Below the pieces are notes generated by a model. That model searched no databases and had not been told where the DNA came from. It was given only the letters and a program-made list of their open reading frames with translations. The translations under genes and the position numbers were made by a program. Below are positions 61,788 through 64,000 of a DNA stretch of 64,000 nucleotides, piece by piece; position 1 is the stretch's first letter, and every line of letters begins with the position of its first letter. This DNA comes from Burkholderia sp. SRS-W-2-2016 (GTDB lineage Bacteria > Pseudomonadota > Gammaproteobacteria > Burkholderiales > Burkholderiaceae): positions 1 through 64,000 of the forward strand of contig NZ_MSDV01000012.1 in the NCBI RefSeq assembly GCF_001931485.1, read 5' to 3'.

Positions 61788-64000
61788 ATGGCAATCAACT
61801 ATGACGACCGTTACGACGGCCGCTATGAAACCCGTTTCACCGACGCGGCCGGGCCGGGCAGGTTGCAGCTGTCGGACTACCTGAGGACGATCGTGCGCGG
61901 CCGGCGCACGGTCGTCACGGTGACCCTGCTGGCACTCGCGCTTGGCGGCGCGTATGCGTTTCTCGCGCCGCCGACTTATCGCGCGGATGTGCTGTTTCAC
62001 GTCGAGGACCGGGCGGCCAATGCGAACGGGGCGGCTAGCGGTGCGCTGCCGTCGCTGGGCGGCGGCGCCGAGGCGAAATCGTCGACGGCCGCGCAGATCG
62101 AGTTGCTGAAGTCGCGGCTCGTCGTCGAGGAAGCGGTGCGCACGTTGCACCTCGACATCACGGCGACGCCGCGTCGTTTGCCGGTGGTCGGCGGGATGCT
62201 CGCCGGTCTGGTGAACGGTCATTGGGGCGTCAGGCTGCCGTCGTTCATCGATCTGTCGGGCTTCGCGTGGGGCAACGAAAGCATCGCGGTGTCGCGCTTC
62301 GATACCACGAAGCAGATGTACGACGCGAACTTCACGCTGGTCGCGGGCGCCGGCAACAGCTTTCTGCTGCGCGATCCGGGCGGCAACGCGATCCTGTCAG
62401 GCCACGTCGGCGAAACGGTGCAGACCGATACCGCCGACGGTCCCATTACGCTGCACGTCGATCGGCTGACCGGCGCGCCGGGCACGCGCTTCAGGCTCGC
62501 GCGCGCGTCGACGCTCGGCACGGTGGACCGTCTGCAGAAGACGGTTCTCGTCGAGGAAACCGCGCCGCAATCGGGCGTGATTCGCGTGAGTCTGGAAGGC
62601 GGCGACGCGGCGTTGACCGCCGCGGTCGTCAACAACATGGCGCAGCAGTTCGTGCGGCAGGACCTGGCGAACCGTTCGAGCGAAACCCAGCACACGCTGG
62701 CGTTCCTCGAACAGCAACTGCCCGGTCTGCGCAAAGAACTCGACGACGCGCAGCAGCACTACGACAAATTCCGCAACGCGCACGGCACGGTCGACCTCGG
62801 CGAGGAAAACCGTCTGCTGCTGCAACAGGTCGCGGACAACAAGAACCGTCTGCTCGATCTGCAACAGCAACGCGTGCAGATGCTGCAGCGCTTCACGCCG
62901 AGCCATCCGGCGGTCGCCGCGCTCGATGCGCAGATCGCCGCGTTGCAGGGCGCGCAGACCAACATCAACCGCAATGTCACCGCGGCGCCCGACACCGAGC
63001 AGACCGCGCAGCGCCTGCGGCGCGACGTGCAGATGAAAACCGAGCAGTACAACACGCTGCTCGCGAGCGTGCAGCAACTGCGCGTGACCCAGGCGGGGCA
63101 GGTGGGCGGCGTGCGGCTCGTCGACCTTGCCGAAACACCGGACGACCCGGTGCGGCCGAAGCGCCTCGTGGTGATGCTGGGCGCGCTCGGCGGCGGGCTC
63201 GTGCTCGGCATCCTGCTGACATTCTTCAGGCGCGCGGTACGCGGCGGCGTGGAGCGGCCCGACGAGCTCGAAGTGATGCTCGGCGTGCCGGTGTTCGCGG
63301 CGGTGCCGCGCAGCGAGACCCAGTTGCGCTTGCAGCACAGCGTCGCGCAGCGGCGTCGCGGGCAGCACGTGCTCGCGCAGCAGGCGCCCGCCGATCTCGC
63401 GGTGGAAGGCGTGCGTAATTTGCGCACCTCGTTGCAGCTGTCGCTCGCTCATGCGTCCAATAACGTCGTGATGATCACCGGCTCGCGGCCCGATGCGGGC
63501 AAGTCGTTTCTGTCGGTGAATCTGTCGGCGCTGGTTGCGTCCGCGCATAAGCGCACGCTGATCATCGACGGCGACATGCGGCGCGGCGACGTTCATTCGC
63601 ATTTCGGCATTCCGCATCAGCCGGGACTGTCCGACGTATTGCGCGGTGCCGATCTCGAAACGGCGATTCGCCATGACGTGCTGCCCGGTCTGGACGTGAT
63701 CCCGAAAGGCACGCTGCCGACGCATCCGGCCGAGCTGCTGATGAGCCCGCGTTTCCAGTCGATGCTCGACGAGCTGAAGCCGCGCTACGACCTCGTGATC
63801 ATCGATACCCCGCCGGTGCTCGCGGTCACCGATCCGACGCTGGTCGGCAGGTACGCGGGGACCACGCTGCTGGTGGTGCGGCATGGGCGGCAGCCGCTGA
63901 ACGAGATTATCGAAACCGCTAAACGGCTGCGCAATGGCGGGGTTGGATTGCGCGGCGTGCTGATGACCGATGTGCCGCAGGAAGGGGCGTTTCTTGGCTC
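61788..64000 (+). CDS. wzc: Wzc-type polysaccharide co-polymerase with tyrosine autokinase, locus B (3' end outside window)
   Basis: The frame is open from ATG 61788 to the end of the window (about 737 codons). It has a Wzz domain (LSDYLRTIVRGRRTVVTVTLLALALGGAYAF first TM; periplasmic coiled coil near QHTLAFLEQQLPGLRKELDDAQQHYDKFRNAHGTVDLG; second TM LVVMLGALGGGLVLGILLTFF). The BY-kinase part has Walker A TGSRPDAGKSF at ~563, A' TLIIDGDMRRG and Walker B LVIIDTPPV. The Tyr-rich tail would lie beyond the end. It is paralogous to the locus A Wzc (shared KFRNAHGTVDLGEE-like segment). Confidence 0.95.
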   Translation, partial: MAINYDDRYDGRYETRFTDAAGPGRLQLSDYLRTIVRGRRTVVTVTLLALALGGAYAFLAPPTYRADVLFHVEDRAANANGAASGALPSLGGGAEAKSSTAAQIELLKSRLVVEEAVRTLHLDITATPRRLPVVGGMLAGLVNGHWGVRLPSFIDLSGFAWGNESIAVSRFDTTKQMYDANFTLVAGAGNSFLLRDPGGNAILSGHVGETVQTDTADGPITLHVDRLTGAPGTRFRLARASTLGTVDRLQKTVLVEETAPQSGVIRVSLEGGDAALTAAVVNNMAQQFVRQDLANRSSETQHTLAFLEQQLPGLRKELDDAQQHYDKFRNAHGTVDLGEENRLLLQQVADNKNRLLDLQQQRVQMLQRFTPSHPAVAALDAQIAALQGAQTNINRNVTAAPDTEQTAQRLRRDVQMKTEQYNTLLASVQQLRVTQAGQVGGVRLVDLAETPDDPVRPKRLVVMLGALGGGLVLGILLTFFRRAVRGGVERPDELEVMLGVPVFAAVPRSETQLRLQHSVAQRRRGQHVLAQQAPADLAVEGVRNLRTSLQLSLAHASNNVVMITGSRPDAGKSFLSVNLSALVASAHKRTLIIDGDMRRGDVHSHFGIPHQPGLSDVLRGADLETAIRHDVLPGLDVIPKGTLPTHPAELLMSPRFQSMLDELKPRYDLVIIDTPPVLAVTDPTLVGRYAGTTLLVVRHGRQPLNEIIETAKRLRNGGVGLRGVLMTDVPQEGAFLG

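Overview
This window is GC-rich chromosomal DNA of a Betaproteobacterium of the order Burkholderiales, most likely Paraburkholderia/Burkholderia. The evidence is the glyA-nrdR pair followed by a type IV minor-pilin operon, the DUF883/YqjE-like/DUF3318 stress-protein trio, the gcdH-IclR divergent pair, hmgA-fahA, xdhABC, and two exopolysaccharide (EPS) loci of the Wzx/Wzy type. No rRNA, tRNA, CRISPR array, insertion sequence or prophage was seen.

Layout. Positions 1-4.3 kb: 3' end of glyA, nrdR, then five overlapping or closely spaced type IV pilin-like genes (fimT/gspH-like, pilV, pilW, pilX, pilE-like). 4.4-6.8 kb: a leftward operon of membrane-anchored stress proteins and a rightward 1-Cys peroxiredoxin. 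7.0-13.1 kb: amino-acid catabolism, with gcdH (lysine/glutarate) divergent from an IclR regulator, a degenerate EAL-domain gene, and hmgA-fahA (tyrosine/homogentisate). 13.2-19.6 kb: an exported beta-propeller protein, two MFS efflux genes, a small ParB-like/fertility-inhibition-like gene and a D-lactate dehydrogenase-like gene. 20.1-26.7 kb: two tandem AspT-type exchangers, aspartate 4-decarboxylase and a class V aminotransferase. Together these look like a decarboxylation/antiport energy cycle.

27.2-41.9 kb: EPS locus A. It runs ATP-grasp ligase, FAD/NAD(P)-binding protein, polysaccharide deacetylase, GT4, BY-kinase Wzc, a second GT4-like enzyme, Wzy-like polymerase, GT2, Tat-exported beta-helix protein, Wzx flippase. 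A strong terminator closes it. It contains no Wza, priming transferase or phosphatase. 42.1-49.3 kb: MFS transporter, xdhA-xdhB and a shortened xdhC, LysR regulator. 49.5-55.5 kb: DsbA-fold protein, TAXI-type TRAP binding protein, BON protein, TauE/SafE and LysE transporters, small ORFs. 56.4-64.0 kb: start of EPS locus B (GlxA/AraC-type regulator, manC, WcaJ-like priming transferase, wza, a second wzc running off the window). Locus B has the parts that locus A lacks.

The most unusual signal is not a gene family. Short tandem repeats (10-15 bp unit, often 12 bp) sit at or across stop codons of several genes (near 9.13, 41.87, 42.1, 54.35 and 55.3 kb). In-frame 12-bp or hexamer repeats insert Ala/Asn/His- or Ala/Gly/Asp-rich segments into coding regions (50.4, 56.9, 58.4 kb). 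Other points worth checking are the XdhC lacking its N-terminal domain, three possible decayed gene fragments, and the partner-less EPS locus A.
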